Notes: generated by a model from the letters alone, not told the origin. 64,000 nt of DNA from Yersinia alsatica (GCF_902170305.1 NZ_CABHWW010000023.1:124001-188000); one strand, 5' to 3'; counted from the stretch's first letter, positions 50,041 to 63,124 are shown. A program made the numbers and translations.

Positions 50041-50331
50041 TTAAGGCATCAGACCAACAAACACGGTTTTCTTACGTGGACCGGTCATTAACCCTTCCAA
50101 CTCTTCGACACATTTTAGGTAATGCGGCGTTTTCTTATGGGCAGCTACCGCGTTTTCATCGGCATAAGCTTCATAAATATAAAAGCGGGTGGGAATGGTT
50201 TCGTCTCGCAGCACATCAAAACGTAAATTTCCGGGCTCGCGAATAGAACCTAAATGGTTGGCACGGAAAACCTCAATAAACTGCTCAACTTTGTCATCTT
50301 TTACATTAATTTCGACGAGGGTGACATGCAT
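50041..50331 (-). CDS. lsrG: Phospho-AI-2 isomerase LsrG
   Basis: Antibiotic-biosynthesis-monooxygenase-fold protein that isomerises phosphorylated autoinducer-2 so that LsrF can cleave it. The 96-residue product opens [20 protein letters not shown] and retains the family's [10 protein letters not shown] block. The frame extends to 50376, but MHVTL (50331) is the family start and has AAGGAGAAAG upstream. Last gene of lsrACDBFG; 51 bp after lsrF. Confidence 0.95.
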   Translation of the reverse strand: MHVTLVEINVKDDKVEQFIEVFRANHLGSIREPGNLRFDVLRDETIPTRFYIYEAYADENAVAAHKKTPHYLKCVEELEGLMTGPRKKTVFVGLMP

Positions 50332-50382
50332 GGCTTTCTCCTTGTCATCGCTTGCCAGCCAAGGGCTGGCAGCCATTTATAT

Positions 50383-51258
50383 TCAACCTTTTTCATGTAG
50401 GAACAGCTTATAAGCCGTTTCCGCATTCTCATTTTTATGTACCACGGCATGCACGGCTTTCAGCATGGCAATTGGGGCTTCTGACTGGAAGATATTTCGG
50501 CCCATATCCACGCCAGACGCGCCCTGATCTATGGCCTGATAGCACATTTCCAGCGCGTCCCGCTCAGGCAATTTTTTACCGCCCGCAATGACAATCGGCA
50601 CCGGACAACCGGCGGCAATGCGCTCAAAACCACTGTCGACATAATAGGTTTTAATCACCTGCGCGCCCATTTCGGCGGCAATACGTGTCGCCAAAGAGAA
50701 GTAGCGCTGGTCACGGGCCATGTCTTTACCGACGCCGGTTACCGCCATGGTCGGCATACCGTAGCGCAAGCCTTGGTCAACTAACTGGATAATATTCTTA
50801 ATTGACTGATGCTCATGCTCGGTTCCGATGTAAACCTGTGCCGCAACGGCGCAGGAGTTGAGCCGCAAAGCATCTTCCATCGCCACTGCCACGGCTTCGT
50901 TGGATAAGTCGGTCAAAATTGAGTTAGCCCCAGATGCACGCAGCACCACTGGGCGGTTAGCGGCCGCAGGAACGATACTGCGCAAAATACCACGGGTACA
51001 CATTAAGACATCGGCATAGTCAAACAGCGGGGCGATATTGATATCAATCCGCTCCAAACCGGTGGTTGGCCCCTGAAAATAGCCGTGATCGAATGCCAGC
51101 ATCACGGTGCGGTTGGTTTTCGGATTGAAAATCCGCGCCAGACGAGATTGCATTCCCCAATCGAGCGAGCCGCAGCCTTTTAGCGTAAATGCAGGATTTT
51201 TCTGCGGCACGCCAATTCCGAAGTCTTTACCGTCTTTGATATCGTCTAAATCAGCCAT
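50383..51258 (-). CDS. lsrF: 3-hydroxy-2,4-pentadione 5-phosphate thiolase LsrF
   Basis: Class I aldolase-fold enzyme that transfers an acetyl group from the LsrG product to CoA, ending AI-2 breakdown. The 291-residue length equals E. coli LsrF, and [45 protein letters not shown] and [16 protein letters not shown] are near-identical blocks; the active-site Lys is expected in QVIKTYYVD. It sits between lsrB (71 bp) and lsrG in one operon. Confidence 0.97.
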   Translation of the reverse strand: MADLDDIKDGKDFGIGVPQKNPAFTLKGCGSLDWGMQSRLARIFNPKTNRTVMLAFDHGYFQGPTTGLERIDINIAPLFDYADVLMCTRGILRSIVPAAANRPVVLRASGANSILTDLSNEAVAVAMEDALRLNSCAVAAQVYIGTEHEHQSIKNIIQLVDQGLRYGMPTMAVTGVGKDMARDQRYFSLATRIAAEMGAQVIKTYYVDSGFERIAAGCPVPIVIAGGKKLPERDALEMCYQAIDQGASGVDMGRNIFQSEAPIAMLKAVHAVVHKNENAETAYKLFLHEKG

Positions 51259-51329
51259 CTGTAATTACTCCAACCGGAGGTGAGAAATAATAGTGTGGCC
51301 CGCCGCCACCATGCAGCGGGCCGCCGAGA

Positions 51330-52445
<1,116 letters not shown>

Positions 52446-53447
52446 TTAACCTAGGGTGTGTCTGCTGCGACGACGTTGCAGCCATTCATAAATCAAATGC
52501 CGATGGAGGCTAATAGAGCGGCCAACCACCACCAGAATCAGTAATGCACCGGACAGTGCGCTGGATATCTGGTTTGGCGTGCCAATCATTTGCAGGCCTT
52601 GTTGCAAGTAACCCACCAGTAATACCGCCAGTGCTGTACCAAGGATGGAGCCAGAACCGCCATAGATATTGGCGCCACCCAAGACGACGGCAGTGATAGC
52701 CGGCATCAGGAATGATGCCCCTAAATCAGAGCGCGCAGAGCCGAAGTAAGAAACCAGTAAGACGGCGGCAATGGCAGAGGCCACGCCGGTCAGGGCATAC
52801 AGGATGCATAGGGTGCGCGCGACGGGCAGAGCGCTGTAACGTGCCACTCGGCTGTTTTGCCCAATAAGGAAAACGTTACGGCCACTGTGGGTGCGGTGCA
52901 TGAGCAGCCAAAACAGCAACACACAGACCATAAAGATAACCAGTGGTACTGGCAGGCCGAAGAGGGTTTGGTTGGCAAAATCGGTAAAGGCGGTTGGGAA
53001 GCCGCCAATTCCTTCATAGCCGGTAGCACCGGACATACCCGATAACAGCAGCGCGCTGCCGCCGAACAGATACATAGTACCGAGGGTAATCACCAACGGG
53101 TTGACGCCGGTATACAGAATCAGCCCGGCGTTAATCAAACCGCACAATGCGCCAACCAAAAATGTCAGTGGGATGGCGATACTCATCGGGACACCCGCCT
53201 GGAACATCACGCCCAAGAATATTGAGCACAATCCAATTGTGGAGCCAAATGAGATGTCGATGCCGCCACTGACAATCACCATCGTCAGTGGCAGGGCCAC
53301 TATGCCGATACAGATAAAATCACTGGTACTAAACAGCAGCACATTGATATCCAACATGCGTGAATTTGATAAACCAAACAGCAGGATTTCCAGCACCAAC
53401 AACGCCGCCAGAGCCAGTTCCCATCCGTAACGCCGGTATAAACTCAT
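52446..53447 (-). CDS. lsrD: AI-2 ABC transporter permease LsrD
   Basis: Membrane subunit of the LsrACD importer. The 333-residue protein has about nine hydrophobic segments and the BPD_transp_2 (ribose-type) pattern: [15 protein letters not shown] near residue 60 and [16 protein letters not shown] near residue 255. Its ATG overlaps the lsrC stop by 4 bp, so it is coupled to lsrC. Confidence 0.96.
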   Translation of the reverse strand: MSLYRRYGWELALAALLVLEILLFGLSNSRMLDINVLLFSTSDFICIGIVALPLTMVIVSGGIDISFGSTIGLCSIFLGVMFQAGVPMSIAIPLTFLVGALCGLINAGLILYTGVNPLVITLGTMYLFGGSALLLSGMSGATGYEGIGGFPTAFTDFANQTLFGLPVPLVIFMVCVLLFWLLMHRTHSGRNVFLIGQNSRVARYSALPVARTLCILYALTGVASAIAAVLLVSYFGSARSDLGASFLMPAITAVVLGGANIYGGSGSILGTALAVLLVGYLQQGLQMIGTPNQISSALSGALLILVVVGRSISLHRHLIYEWLQRRRSRHTLG

Positions 53448-54493
53448 GGTGCCACCTCTTTTTTATACCCTTTGGGTAGAGTAGATTTCTTTTTCTTCTT
53501 ATCAGCCCTGACTGGCCGGGTATTGAATCTGGCATATTTCTGTTGGCGGATATTACGTTCTACCGCGCAGCGCAGGCGGCCATCGAACACCAGCACCCCG
53601 AGCAATACCAAACCGGCGATAAAGTCATTCCACCAGGCCGGGAGGCGCAGCAGGACTAGCACACTGTCGATTTGTGTTAGTAGATAAGCCCCGAGGATCG
53701 CGCCAATAATTGTGCCGGTGCCGCCCAACAGACTGATCCCACCCAGTACACAGGCGGCGATGGCTTTCATCTCCAGGCCACTGCCAGTCTGATTTGGGAT
53801 AAAACCAATTTGTGAAGCAAAGACGATCCCGGCCAGCGCCGCCATCACGCCATTCATTGAGAAAGCAAAAATACGAATGCTGTCGGTGCGGATCCCCAAT
53901 TGGCGAGCGCCCTGCAAGTTATCGCCAGTGGCGTAGAAGCTGCGGCCAAAAGCGGTTTTCCCCAGTAATAAGGCCATGGCGATAATCAGCAACATAATCA
54001 GCCAGCCAATGGGTGAGATAGAAAACAGAATGGGGGTTGATAAGCTTTTGAGAGTAGCTGGCAACCCTTCGATCCATTTACCGCCAGTGAGCAACAGCAT
54101 CAGACCGCGATATAACCCCAACGTACCCAGGGTGGCGACAATCGCCGGGATCCTCAGCCAGGTCACCAAAATGCCATTAAAGAAGCCGGTCAGCATGCCA
54201 ACCAGCAGCGCAAACAGGCAAGAGAGTGCCAAACCAAAACCGGCATTGAGTGCCATACCCACTGTTACCGCACATAAACCGGTAATGGAGCCGACCGACA
54301 CGTCGATATTGCGGGTTAGCATCACCATGGTGGCACCGATCGCCAGCAGGATCAGGATCTGTGCGCTGCTGAAGATCATGGTGAAAGTTTGTAAGTTGAA
54401 ATAGTTACGGTCGATCACGCCGAGTAGGGCAAAGAGGGCGAGAATCGCCAGTAGTGCAGTACCTTCGCGGTTATTTTGGATAAATTTCAACAT
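53444..54493 (-). CDS. lsrC: AI-2 ABC transporter permease LsrC
   Basis: Partner permease of LsrD. The 349-residue protein has ribose-type permease signatures [14 protein letters not shown] and [16 protein letters not shown] and about nine hydrophobic helices. After the last helix comes a basic tail ([17 protein letters not shown]) that may lie on the cytoplasmic face. It overlaps lsrA by 7 bp and lsrD by 4 bp. Confidence 0.96.
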   Translation of the reverse strand: MLKFIQNNREGTALLAILALFALLGVIDRNYFNLQTFTMIFSSAQILILLAIGATMVMLTRNIDVSVGSITGLCAVTVGMALNAGFGLALSCLFALLVGMLTGFFNGILVTWLRIPAIVATLGTLGLYRGLMLLLTGGKWIEGLPATLKSLSTPILFSISPIGWLIMLLIIAMALLLGKTAFGRSFYATGDNLQGARQLGIRTDSIRIFAFSMNGVMAALAGIVFASQIGFIPNQTGSGLEMKAIAACVLGGISLLGGTGTIIGAILGAYLLTQIDSVLVLLRLPAWWNDFIAGLVLLGVLVFDGRLRCAVERNIRQQKYARFNTRPVRADKKKKKSTLPKGYKKEVAP

Positions 54494-56052
54494 GATGCGC
54501 CCTCATTTTCAGCGGACTGATGGGCGTCGGTATGATGTTCACCGAAAGCCAAATGCATAATGGTATCGACGTTCATGGCACTGCCATCCAGTGCGCCACT
54601 GATCTCTCCTTGGTGCATCACCAACACGCGATCCGCCATCTGCACCACTTCTTCTAGATCTGACGAGATAAAAATGATCGCGACATGCTGCTCGGCAATA
54701 CTGCGGATCAATTGATAGATATCACTGCGGGCTGAAACATCCACGCCACGAGTGGGTTCATCAATAATCAGTAAGAGCGGATTGGCCTCCAGACACTTGG
54801 CTATCAGCAGTTTTTGCTGGTTGCCCCCGGATAAGGTGCGCACCGGTTGCTCGAGGTGATTGAATTTGATGTTCAGCGCCCGACGATAACGTTCCAGAAT
54901 GGCAGCTTCCTGTGCCGGATGAGTCCATAACCCTTGATTACGCTGAGTCAGTGAGCACACATTCCAGCTCAGTGGGGCATCCAGATAGAGGCCGGACGCC
55001 TGCCGGTCTTCTGGCAGATAAACCAGACCAGTTGCCAGACGATTGACGGTTTTCATCGCGGTGATGTCGATATCTTCCAGTAACACGCGGCCACCACTGG
55101 CGGGGCGTAAGCCGTAGAGGGTTTCGGCCAATTCAGTTCTGCCCGCACCGACGACGCCCGCTAACCCCAGAATTTCACCGGCGCGAACCTCAAAAGAGAT
55201 ATGAGCAAAACCTTCGCCACTCAGATCACTCACTTGTATCACCGGCTGATTTGACTGAGCGCGAGCTTGCGAACGGCGGTTGCCGGGCAGTTCTAACCAT
55301 AACTTTTGGGTATCAGATAACTCGCTATTTTTAGCCTGTGGAGTAATAGCCTGAATAATAGTGTCGGTTGAGAAATCAGTGGTTGCCCCACTCAGGGCGA
55401 TACCGCCATCGCGCATGACACTGACCCAATCGGCTAACTGACGAATCTCCGGCAGTTTGTGGGAGATAAAAACCACGCCGACACCTTGTTGCAATAACAT
55501 TTTGATCTGACTGAATAAGCGATTGGTTTCTGCTGGTGTTAGCGAAGCCGTAGGTTCATCAAGAATTAAAATACGTGAGTCACGCATCAAGCCGCGCATG
55601 ATCTCCACTAATTGTTGGTCAGCGACATCCAGTGAACCGGCGCTGGCCGATAAATCCAGATGACAGCCCAAGCTTTGCAGCAACTGCGCCATTTTCTTCT
55701 TATCAGCTTGGTGTTTCGGTAACCGGAACAGGATATTTTCCTGCACGGATAGGTTGGCAAATAGCATTGGCTCTTGCGGCACCAGATAAATACCTAACTG
55801 ATGAGCTTTGGCTGGAGTGAGGTTAAGGCAGGGTTGCCCATTGATCTCAATGGTGCCGCTGTCTGGTGGTAGCACGCCTGCAATGATTTTCATCAATGTC
55901 GATTTACCTGCACCATTCCCCCCTAATAGGGCATGGACCTGACCCGGTAGCAGAGTAAAGTCGATACTTTTCAATACCACTACACCAGAAAACTGTTTGC
56001 TGATACCACGTACTTGGAGCAGCGGTGGCGGGGTGGTGATAGTCTGCGGCAT
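54487..56052 (-). CDS. lsrA: AI-2 ABC transporter ATP-binding protein LsrA
   Basis: Energises AI-2 import. The 521-residue protein has two ABC domains in tandem: the first has Walker [13 protein letters not shown] (about residue 45) and Walker [17 protein letters not shown]; the second has a degenerate P-loop ([13 protein letters not shown]), signature LSGGNQQK and [12 protein letters not shown], as in ribose-type importers. First gene of lsrACDBFG, divergent from lsrR. Confidence 0.97.
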   Translation of the reverse strand: MPQTITTPPPLLQVRGISKQFSGVVVLKSIDFTLLPGQVHALLGGNGAGKSTLMKIIAGVLPPDSGTIEINGQPCLNLTPAKAHQLGIYLVPQEPMLFANLSVQENILFRLPKHQADKKKMAQLLQSLGCHLDLSASAGSLDVADQQLVEIMRGLMRDSRILILDEPTASLTPAETNRLFSQIKMLLQQGVGVVFISHKLPEIRQLADWVSVMRDGGIALSGATTDFSTDTIIQAITPQAKNSELSDTQKLWLELPGNRRSQARAQSNQPVIQVSDLSGEGFAHISFEVRAGEILGLAGVVGAGRTELAETLYGLRPASGGRVLLEDIDITAMKTVNRLATGLVYLPEDRQASGLYLDAPLSWNVCSLTQRNQGLWTHPAQEAAILERYRRALNIKFNHLEQPVRTLSGGNQQKLLIAKCLEANPLLLIIDEPTRGVDVSARSDIYQLIRSIAEQHVAIIFISSDLEEVVQMADRVLVMHQGEISGALDGSAMNVDTIMHLAFGEHHTDAHQSAENEGASC

Positions 56053-56075
56053 CGTGGCTCCAAGTGAACAAAAAT

Positions 56076-56182
56076 AATTTAAAATTAAAAGTGTTCAAAA
56101 AAGATAGCTGTATAATCCCATTTATGGCGTAATCAAGATCACATTTTCGTGAATAAAAAAATTTAAATTAAAATATGTTCAA
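56076..56182. promoter_or_regulatory. lsrA-lsrR divergent control region: CRP site and LsrR-like repeats
   Basis: A candidate CRP site has core 56128-56143 (CGTAA-N6-TCACA; the right half TCACA is perfect). Two direct repeats of AATTTAAATTAAAA-like sequence followed by TGTTCAAA (56076-56101 and 56159-56182) flank it and are candidate LsrR operators. CRP activation and LsrR repression of lsr are established in E. coli; binding here is inferred. Confidence 0.55.
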
Positions 56183-56255
56183 ATATGTTGTTTAAGCTGT
56201 TAGCGTAGTTATCAATTGATATTTAACATTCGTGGCTCTGGGATTGAGCTGATGA

Positions 56256-57284
56256 ATGATGAGTAAAGCCAGAAGAGAAATGTCGGGAATGATGAAAGAA
56301 AAAGCGGTAATGAAAGAAAAACCCATGTCGTCCAATGATGAATACAAATATCCGGGTAATAGCATGAGTGAAGAGGAACTGCTCGCTCGCATTGCGTGGT
56401 TTTATTATCACGATGGCTTAACACAAGGGGATATTGGCGAACTGCTGGGGCTGACCAGGTTGAAGGTCTCCAGATTACTGGAGAAAGGCCGTCAGTCCGG
56501 GGTAATCCGGGTACAGATTAACTCGCGTTATGAAGGTTGTCTGGAACTGGAAAACCAATTGCAACAGCATTTTGGCCTCAAGCATATCCGCATTCTGCCT
56601 TCTCTGGCTGATCTCAGCATCAGTAGCCGGTTGGGTATTGGTGCCGCGCATTTATTGATGGCATTAATACAACCACAGCAACTGCTGGCGGTGGGATTTG
56701 GCGAAACCACCATGTGCGCACTGCAGCATTTGAGTGGTTTTATCGCCTCACAGCAAGTTCGCTTAGTGACACTGTCTGGCGGAGTTGGCTCTTATATGAC
56801 CGGGATTGGCCAGCTAGATGCTGCTTGTCAGGTCAGTATTATTCCTGCGCCGTTGCGTGCATCCAGTGCCAAAGTGGCCGAAACATTCCGTCAGGAAAAC
56901 AGTGTGCGCGATGTGATGTTGGCAGCACGAGCGGCGGATGTAGCCGTGGTTGGTATTGGCTCGGTGAATCAGCAAAAAGAAGCCACTATTTTGCGCTCCG
57001 GTTATATCGGTGAAGGTGAACAGCTGATGTTCAGCCGCAAAGGGGCGGTCGGCGATATCCTTGGCTACTTTATGCAGGCCGATGGCGCATTGGTGCCAGA
57101 TATGCAAATCCACCAAGAATTGATCGGCATTTCACTGGCCGAACTGACCAATATCCCGACGGTTATTGGTGTGGCGGGTGGCATTGAGAAATCAGAAGCG
57201 ATTGTTGCTGCGCTGCAAGGCAAGTATGTCAATGCTTTAGTCACTGATGAGCTAACCGCGCGTTCTATTATTAAACTGATTTAA
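56256..57284 (+). CDS. lsrR: lsr operon transcriptional repressor LsrR
   Basis: SorC/DeoR-like repressor of the lsr genes, released by phospho-AI-2. The 342-residue product has the HTH in [20 protein letters not shown] (about residues 55-75) and a C-terminal sugar-phosphate-binding domain ([31 protein letters not shown]). It is about 25 residues longer than E. coli LsrR (317), with a Met-rich N terminus offering several ATG starts (56256, 56259, 56280, 56292, 56325 region), so the true start is uncertain. It is divergent from lsrA and 143 bp before lsrK. Confidence 0.95.
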   Translation: MMSKARREMSGMMKEKAVMKEKPMSSNDEYKYPGNSMSEEELLARIAWFYYHDGLTQGDIGELLGLTRLKVSRLLEKGRQSGVIRVQINSRYEGCLELENQLQQHFGLKHIRILPSLADLSISSRLGIGAAHLLMALIQPQQLLAVGFGETTMCALQHLSGFIASQQVRLVTLSGGVGSYMTGIGQLDAACQVSIIPAPLRASSAKVAETFRQENSVRDVMLAARAADVAVVGIGSVNQQKEATILRSGYIGEGEQLMFSRKGAVGDILGYFMQADGALVPDMQIHQELIGISLAELTNIPTVIGVAGGIEKSEAIVAALQGKYVNALVTDELTARSIIKLI

Positions 57285-57427
57285 TTGGCTATTTTAGTTG
57301 TCAGCTTAGGCTTGTGTATTACTCACATAAATGACGCCAATAGTTTTTGCTTCTTAATACAAAAATTTATTCATGGCAGTAGAGGACTGGTTTATTCATA
57401 AATCCATATAAAACAGAGGGTAGCGCA

Positions 57428-59020
57428 ATGAGTCAACTCTGTACGACCACCACATCGGGTGAATATCTGATGGCTCTGGATGCCGGCACTGGCAGTGTTC
57501 GGGCTGTAATATTTGATCTCAATGGTAATCAGATAGCAGCCGGGCAGGCTGAATGGCTACATCTTCCAGTACCTGATGTCCCAGGGTCGATGGAGTTTGA
57601 TTTAACCACCAACTGGAAATTGACCTGCCAGTGCATTCGTCAGGCACTGCATCAGGCCAAACTCCCGGCTAGCGCTATCCGTGCAGTTGCGGCTTGCTCA
57701 ATGCGCGAAGGGATTGTGCTCTATGACCGCAGCGGCAAGCCAATCTGGGCCTGCGCCAATGTGGATGCGCGTGCCAGCCGTGAAGTGAGTGAACTGAAAG
57801 AGCTGCATAATCATGGATTTGAGCTTGAGGTCTATCAATGTTCCGGCCAGACACTGGCACTGAGTGCGATGCCACGGCTACTGTGGCTGGCGCATTATCG
57901 GCCAGATATTTATCGTCAGGCGGGGACGTTAACCATGATAAGCGACTGGCTGGCGAATATGCTCAGTGGCGAATTGGCGGTTGACCCTTCCAATGCGGGC
58001 ACTACCGGAATGTTGGATTTAGTCACTCGCAACTGGCAGCCACACTTGCTGGAGATGGCTGGGTTGCGCGCCGATATTTTATCGCCAGTTAAAGAGACCG
58101 GCACCTTACTCGGTCATGTCACGGCGCAAGCGGCACAAGAGTGTGGCTTGCTGGCAGGAACGCCAGTCGTGATGGGCGGTGGTGATGTGCAACTTGGCTG
58201 CCTGGGGCTTGGGGTGGTACAACCGGGACAAACAGCGGTATTGGGCGGTACTTTCTGGCAGCAGGTGGTCAACTTGCCTAAGCCAATCACCGATCCCAAT
58301 ATGAATACACGCATCAATCCCCATGTTATTCCCGGTATGGTGCAAGCAGAATCCATCAGCTTCTTTACCGGCCTGACGATGCGCTGGTTCCGTGATGCAT
58401 TTTGTGCCGAAGAGAAATTGCTGGCACAGCGGCTGGGCATCGACACTTACAGTTTGTTAGAAGATATGGCGGCGCGCGTCCCCGCAGGGGCTTACGGGGT
58501 GATGCCTATTTTCTCCGATGTGATGCGTTTTAAATCTTGGTATCACGCCGCACCTTCATTTATCAACCTTTCACTCGACCCTGAAAAGTGCAACAAAGCG
58601 ACTTTATTCCGCGCGTTGGAAGAGAACGCCGCCATAGTCTCGGCCTGTAATCTGGCTCAAATTGCCGAATTCTCTGGCGTCAAAGCTTCTTCCGTCGTCT
58701 TTGCGGGCGGAGGATCAAAAGGCAAATTGTGGAGCCAAATCTTGGCGGATGTCACCGGAATTCCAGTGCGTGTGCCGGTTGTCAAAGAGGCCACCGCGTT
58801 AGGTTGTGCCATTGCGGCAGGAGTTGGTGTCGGGCTTTATGAGGCGCTGGATAAAACCGGTGAGCGGCTAGTGCGCTGGGAGCGAGAATATACGCCAAAT
58901 ACTGAGCATAAAGCACTTTATCAAGCAGCCAAAACAAACTGGCAAGCGGTGTATACCGACCAGTTGACGCTGGTGGACAGTGGGTTGACGACGTCTTTAT
59001 GGAAGGCTCCGGGCCTGTGA
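57428..59020 (+). CDS. lsrK: Autoinducer-2 kinase LsrK
   Basis: FGGY-family kinase that phosphorylates imported AI-2; the product inactivates LsrR. The 530-residue length matches E. coli LsrK. N-terminal phosphate loop [21 protein letters not shown] substrate region and C-terminal [20 protein letters not shown] (adenosine motif) are present. A GAGG site (AACAGAGGGTAGCGC) precedes the ATG. Follows lsrR in the same direction, completing the locus. Confidence 0.97.
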   Translation: MSQLCTTTTSGEYLMALDAGTGSVRAVIFDLNGNQIAAGQAEWLHLPVPDVPGSMEFDLTTNWKLTCQCIRQALHQAKLPASAIRAVAACSMREGIVLYDRSGKPIWACANVDARASREVSELKELHNHGFELEVYQCSGQTLALSAMPRLLWLAHYRPDIYRQAGTLTMISDWLANMLSGELAVDPSNAGTTGMLDLVTRNWQPHLLEMAGLRADILSPVKETGTLLGHVTAQAAQECGLLAGTPVVMGGGDVQLGCLGLGVVQPGQTAVLGGTFWQQVVNLPKPITDPNMNTRINPHVIPGMVQAESISFFTGLTMRWFRDAFCAEEKLLAQRLGIDTYSLLEDMAARVPAGAYGVMPIFSDVMRFKSWYHAAPSFINLSLDPEKCNKATLFRALEENAAIVSACNLAQIAEFSGVKASSVVFAGGGSKGKLWSQILADVTGIPVRVPVVKEATALGCAIAAGVGVGLYEALDKTGERLVRWEREYTPNTEHKALYQAAKTNWQAVYTDQLTLVDSGLTTSLWKAPGL

Positions 59021-59156
59021 AATTGACGATTAAAATTAACTACCTTGTTTGCCAGCTTGAGCTCCGGGGCAGTGCTCATCACCGTCACATACTGATGTAT
59101 GCTCCGGTTCTTGCGCGTTGTCCGCACTCAATCTACCGGCACCGATAACGTCAATT
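59021..59156. repeat. Palindrome-bounded intergenic repeat after lsrK
   Basis: About 136 bp starting AATTGACG and ending CGTCAATT, exact inverses. The inside contains GCTCCGG... segments in both orientations (GAGCTCCGGGGC and ATGCTCCGGTTC). It looks like a dispersed intergenic repeat; the copy number elsewhere is unknown. Confidence 0.45.
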
Positions 59157-59360
59157 GGTTTCGTGGGGTAAATCGACAACACAAATATGAAACGATGGGG
59201 AAGCGTGCCGTTGGGGGCGTAGCGGCATAAGCCGCCGAAGTGCCCCTAGGTGCGTTAAACTCATCGGCCCCAGTTATGTAATGGCTAGCAATATAGCCAA
59301 AAATAAGTGATTGCTATGTTGCAAGTGCTTGGATAGCATTATTGCCCCCTTTTGTTGCCG
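59157..59360. other. Intergenic region before the heptosyltransferase gene
   Basis: About 200 bp, no gene. It must hold the promoter of the two LPS genes; no site is clear enough to name. Confidence 0.35.
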
Positions 59361-60521
59361 ATGATGCCACATCCGATGATGAATACATCAAATAAGACAG
59401 AATCACCTGCTGGGCAACTTAACCTGCCAAACATATTGCGGGAGAAGGACAGTGTTCAGCGCATTTTGGTCATTAAATTGCGCCATTTCGGCGATGTTCT
59501 CCTCACCACTCCTTTACTGAATACACTAAAAGCGAACTATCCGCAGGCCAAAATTGACGTTCTATTATATGGCGGCACGCAGGATATGCTGCGCGAGAAC
59601 AACACCGTCAATCACGCGTTTATTGTGGACCGTGGCCTCAAACATGCAGGTTTAACAGCCCAAATCAGTGGCGAAAAAGCACTATTTAATGCATTAAAAG
59701 AGCACCATTATGATCTGATTCTTAATCTATCTGATCAATGGCGTGCGGCGGCTTATTGCCGCTTATTAAAGCCCGGCTTTAGCATTGGTTTCCACTACCC
59801 AAAACGCGACACTTGGCTATGGCGCTACTGCCATTCTACTTTGGTGGATATTCCCAATGCAGGTGAACGGCACACCGTGCTGAATAATCTGGATATCCTC
59901 GAACCGTTACAGCTGACTGAGATCAACACCGACGTCACCATGTCTTATAGTGCGCAGGATGTTGAGCGGGTAAAACAACTGTGCCAGCAATACGGCATGG
60001 GGGATTACCCTGTTCATCACTATATCGTGATTCAGCCTTCTGCCCGCTGGAAGTTTAAAACCTGGGCCAGTGAATCATTCAGCCAACTGATAAACCACCT
60101 CACTGAACAGGGCGAAACTGTGCTGCTGACAGGGGGCAAAGATCAAGCTGAGCTAGACTATATTGCTGAAATCATTGCCGGTTGTACGCAGACAGAAAAA
60201 GTTATCAATTTATCTGGCCAGTTGGCGCTGCCGGAACTGGCAGTATTGATCGATAACGCTAAGCTATTTGTTGGTGTAGATTCAGTTGCAATGCATATGG
60301 CCGCGGCCCTTCAGACTCCGTCAGTGGTGCTATTTGGCCCCAGTAACCTTAATCAATGGCATCCCTGGCAGGCTCCGCACACCCTGTTATGGGCGGGTCA
60401 CTACCGAACGTTGCCACATCCGAATGAGATAGACACTGACACCACTGATCGTTATTTGAATGCTATTCCGGTGAGTGATGTTATAGCGGCTGTTGATACT
60501 TGGCGCACTCAAAGCCAGTAA
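59361..60521 (+). CDS. waaQ: Lipopolysaccharide heptosyltransferase (WaaQ-like)
   Basis: GT9-family glycosyltransferase that adds heptose to the LPS inner core from ADP-heptose on the cytoplasmic face of the inner membrane. The 386-residue product has IKLRHFGDVLLTTPLL at the N terminus and the C-terminal nucleotide-sugar region (IQPSARWKFKTWASESFSQL, VGVDSVAMHMAAAL, LFGPSN) of WaaQ-type enzymes. The frame opens at a TTG (59352); I use the first ATG, 59361, though ATG 59376 is also possible and neither has a good ribosome site. The ligase gene follows by 84 bp. The specific heptosyl site (WaaQ) is a family guess. Confidence 0.82.
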   Translation: MMPHPMMNTSNKTESPAGQLNLPNILREKDSVQRILVIKLRHFGDVLLTTPLLNTLKANYPQAKIDVLLYGGTQDMLRENNTVNHAFIVDRGLKHAGLTAQISGEKALFNALKEHHYDLILNLSDQWRAAAYCRLLKPGFSIGFHYPKRDTWLWRYCHSTLVDIPNAGERHTVLNNLDILEPLQLTEINTDVTMSYSAQDVERVKQLCQQYGMGDYPVHHYIVIQPSARWKFKTWASESFSQLINHLTEQGETVLLTGGKDQAELDYIAEIIAGCTQTEKVINLSGQLALPELAVLIDNAKLFVGVDSVAMHMAAALQTPSVVLFGPSNLNQWHPWQAPHTLLWAGHYRTLPHPNEIDTDTTDRYLNAIPVSDVIAAVDTWRTQSQ

Positions 60522-60605
60522 TGTGCAATAGCGGTTGAGAGTGCGTAAAAATGGTTTTATATCAGTAACCTTATTGTCTTCTAACCCGCTCAAGCTGAGA
60601 GAATT

Positions 60606-61850
60606 ATGATAACCCCATCGACTTCTTCGCCGGTCACTGCACCGGCTAACCGTCGTAGCGAAATGCTGAGCGGTATAACAGCATTGCTGCTAGGTATTTC
60701 TTTACCGTCATCCAGCTCCCTCATCAATATATCGCTGGTTTTAGTCCTAATCTGTCTGATTATTAATCGTAAATCATTACAGTTCAAACCCTTACTGACA
60801 AATCCGCTGATCTACCTACCTGCGGCCATGTTTGCGTTATTGGCATTGTCATTGCTGTTCCATCACAACAGTTATGGCCCGGATATGGTGGGTAAGGATA
60901 AGAAATTTCTTTATGTTCTGCCGTTGGCCCTTTTCTTTATTAACCAACCTCGGTTGATAAAACTATTTTGTATTGGGTTCTTAACAGCCAACGCCGTGGC
61001 ATTGGTCGGCACGCTGGCCGTTGGGGTGTTACACATCCCGATTGGTCATGTGGATCCCACCAATCCAACCATTTTTAAACTGCAAATTACCCAAAACTTC
61101 TTTATGGCTTTGGCGGCTACGCTGTGGCTCGCGCTGGCGGTGCAAAGTCAGGGCTGGAAACGCTGGGGCTACGGCCTACTTGTGGTGGCGGCCAGTTACA
61201 GTATTCTGTTCTTGGTCTTGGGACGAACCGGTTATGTCGCATTAGTGGTTGGATTAGGTGTGTGGCTGTTCTTCTCACTGGGTAATCGTCAACGTGGGCT
61301 ATTGGTGGTGTTGGGCGCAATTGCATTCGCCGCATTACTGTTTATTCCCAATAAAGCTACGCAGCGTATCACTCAGGGTGTTGATGAGATAAAAGTCTGT
61401 ATGGCTGCGTCAGCAGACAATGTAAACGATGCCTGTCGAACTTCCATGGGGCAACGTTCGGCATTTGCTATAGAGGCTGTGCGGTTAATTAAAGAGTCAC
61501 CGATTCTTGGTCATGGTGCTGGTGGCTTCTATTACGAGAATCCAGAAATAAATTACAAAATTAATAATCCACATAACCAATATCTGTTGGAAACCATTCA
61601 ATCAGGTGTGGTTGGGTTGATTATCTTCCTGGCGTGGATTGTTTGTTGTTATCGGGTTATCTGGCAACAAACACCGGCCTTGCGCAATATCCTGCTGGCG
61701 GTATTGACCAGTTATATGGCCTGTAACTTCTTCAACTCATTCTTGTTGGATTCATCTGAAGGCCATTTATTTATGACTTTCGTGGCTATTTTGGCAGGCT
61801 ATTCAGTGACGGGCTCTCCGCCAGCTTTGGGCCAGCGGCAGAGAGAATAA
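60606..61850 (+). CDS. waaL: O-antigen ligase family protein (WaaL-like)
   Basis: Polytopic inner-membrane protein of 414 residues with about 12 helices. The large periplasmic loop (about 270-330) contains the Wzy_C pattern ESPILGHGAGGFYYENPEI and the conserved HNQYL of ligases. Such proteins join O-antigen or a similar glycan to lipid A-core. It is preceded by the heptosyltransferase gene and followed by a terminator, so the two form a small LPS operon. Whether this is the main ligase of the strain or an extra one is not resolvable here. Confidence 0.85.
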   Translation: MITPSTSSPVTAPANRRSEMLSGITALLLGISLPSSSSLINISLVLVLICLIINRKSLQFKPLLTNPLIYLPAAMFALLALSLLFHHNSYGPDMVGKDKKFLYVLPLALFFINQPRLIKLFCIGFLTANAVALVGTLAVGVLHIPIGHVDPTNPTIFKLQITQNFFMALAATLWLALAVQSQGWKRWGYGLLVVAASYSILFLVLGRTGYVALVVGLGVWLFFSLGNRQRGLLVVLGAIAFAALLFIPNKATQRITQGVDEIKVCMAASADNVNDACRTSMGQRSAFAIEAVRLIKESPILGHGAGGFYYENPEINYKINNPHNQYLLETIQSGVVGLIIFLAWIVCCYRVIWQQTPALRNILLAVLTSYMACNFFNSFLLDSSEGHLFMTFVAILAGYSVTGSPPALGQRQRE

Positions 61851-61880
61851 CCGCCGATTCTACAATATGACTGGCTATGT

Positions 61881-61906
61881 AACGGCTCCCAATGGGGGCC
61901 GTTTTT
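61881..61906 (+). terminator. Rho-independent terminator after waaL
   Basis: AACGGCTCCC / GGGGGCCGTT hairpin (one T-G pair, 3-nt loop) followed by five T, 30 bp after the stop. Confidence 0.85.
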
Positions 61907-63124
61907 CGTTGTGTTGTTCTATTTGTCACGGCGGTGTTTTTAGCTGAATGAAGTGGGGTGTTATCACTCATCCGGCAATGGTATTGAATAGCCTAAAATT
62001 AAAACGATAGCTTTAATAAGAAGGCCAATATGTATATCTGAATGGAGAGTTATTTAATGGGATGTGAGTTTTTATACTAAATTCACCCGTTTTAATTACG
62101 TCGTTATCTATATAGGACGAATTCTAAGGTAGAATGACAGGACAATTCCTACGCTATTTCATCGTAATAGTCTTACCCTTCGCCAGACGTTTCGACAGAA
62201 AACATCAGTCTTTCTAATACGAATGTGAGGAATAATAGATATTTTCTTTATTTAAATTAATTTGTTACGTTAGTTTTTTATGCTGCTGGTGTTGATTTTA
62301 ATGAAATAAAGAACTGATAATTAATTTGATTGTGGTGCGAGTAAGTGATGGTTTGCCTTAGGGCGAATGTAACGATGGTTTCTTAACTTTATGATAACAA
62401 ATGTAAATGAATTCTAAATAAAAGCTAAGTAATGCTTGTTCTATTGTCCGATTTATTGATTCTTCAGACAAAATTGACTAAGCGAACAGAATATAAAGAC
62501 AGCACCGCACTCCTTTTTATAAAAAATGAAACGCAGTCTAAAACTATGCTAATCACCGGATGGTTACTGGCTATAAGGGGAGCAATATAAGGTGTTTGAG
62601 GTAAAGAAATAGATAATTTTTATAAGATATGGACTATTTTTATTTGTAGTGCTTATAAATTACAACGTATTGAATTTAAAGAATAAATTTTTTTGTTTTT
62701 TACTGGTTTAATCTTTAATACTAGACCATAGAATTATGGTGTGCAAGTGAGCATATGTTCTTATTCATTCCTGCTTTATTGAATGAGCTCACATACTGTA
62801 ATTACCTTAAATGTCCTATTTAAGAAAAACAGATTTCTATGCTAACTGGGTGACTTTTAAGTAGTGAATTAAACTGGCAAATAGTTCGTTGAATATAGTA
62901 AATGATGATTTCGATCACTATTACAAAATTCTGATGTATGTGATAATTTTTGCAACAATTTACACATTGTAAGATTTGGTCTACTTTCCCGACATTATGC
63001 AATAGTTTTAAAGGAAGCTATCATAACTATGTATTTATATTGATAAGTGGGTCCAGGTGAATCTGTTTGTAGGATAAGCAGAATCTACATTCAACTTAAT
63101 TTATCCAATGTCATTGAGAACATC
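61907..63124. other. Long AT-rich region without a gene
   Basis: About 1.2 kb, strongly AT-rich, with no open frame that has a plausible start and composition. It must hold the promoter and long leader of the antiporter gene. I saw no ARG box, tRNA or clear sRNA, but an sRNA could be hidden here. Confidence 0.45.
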
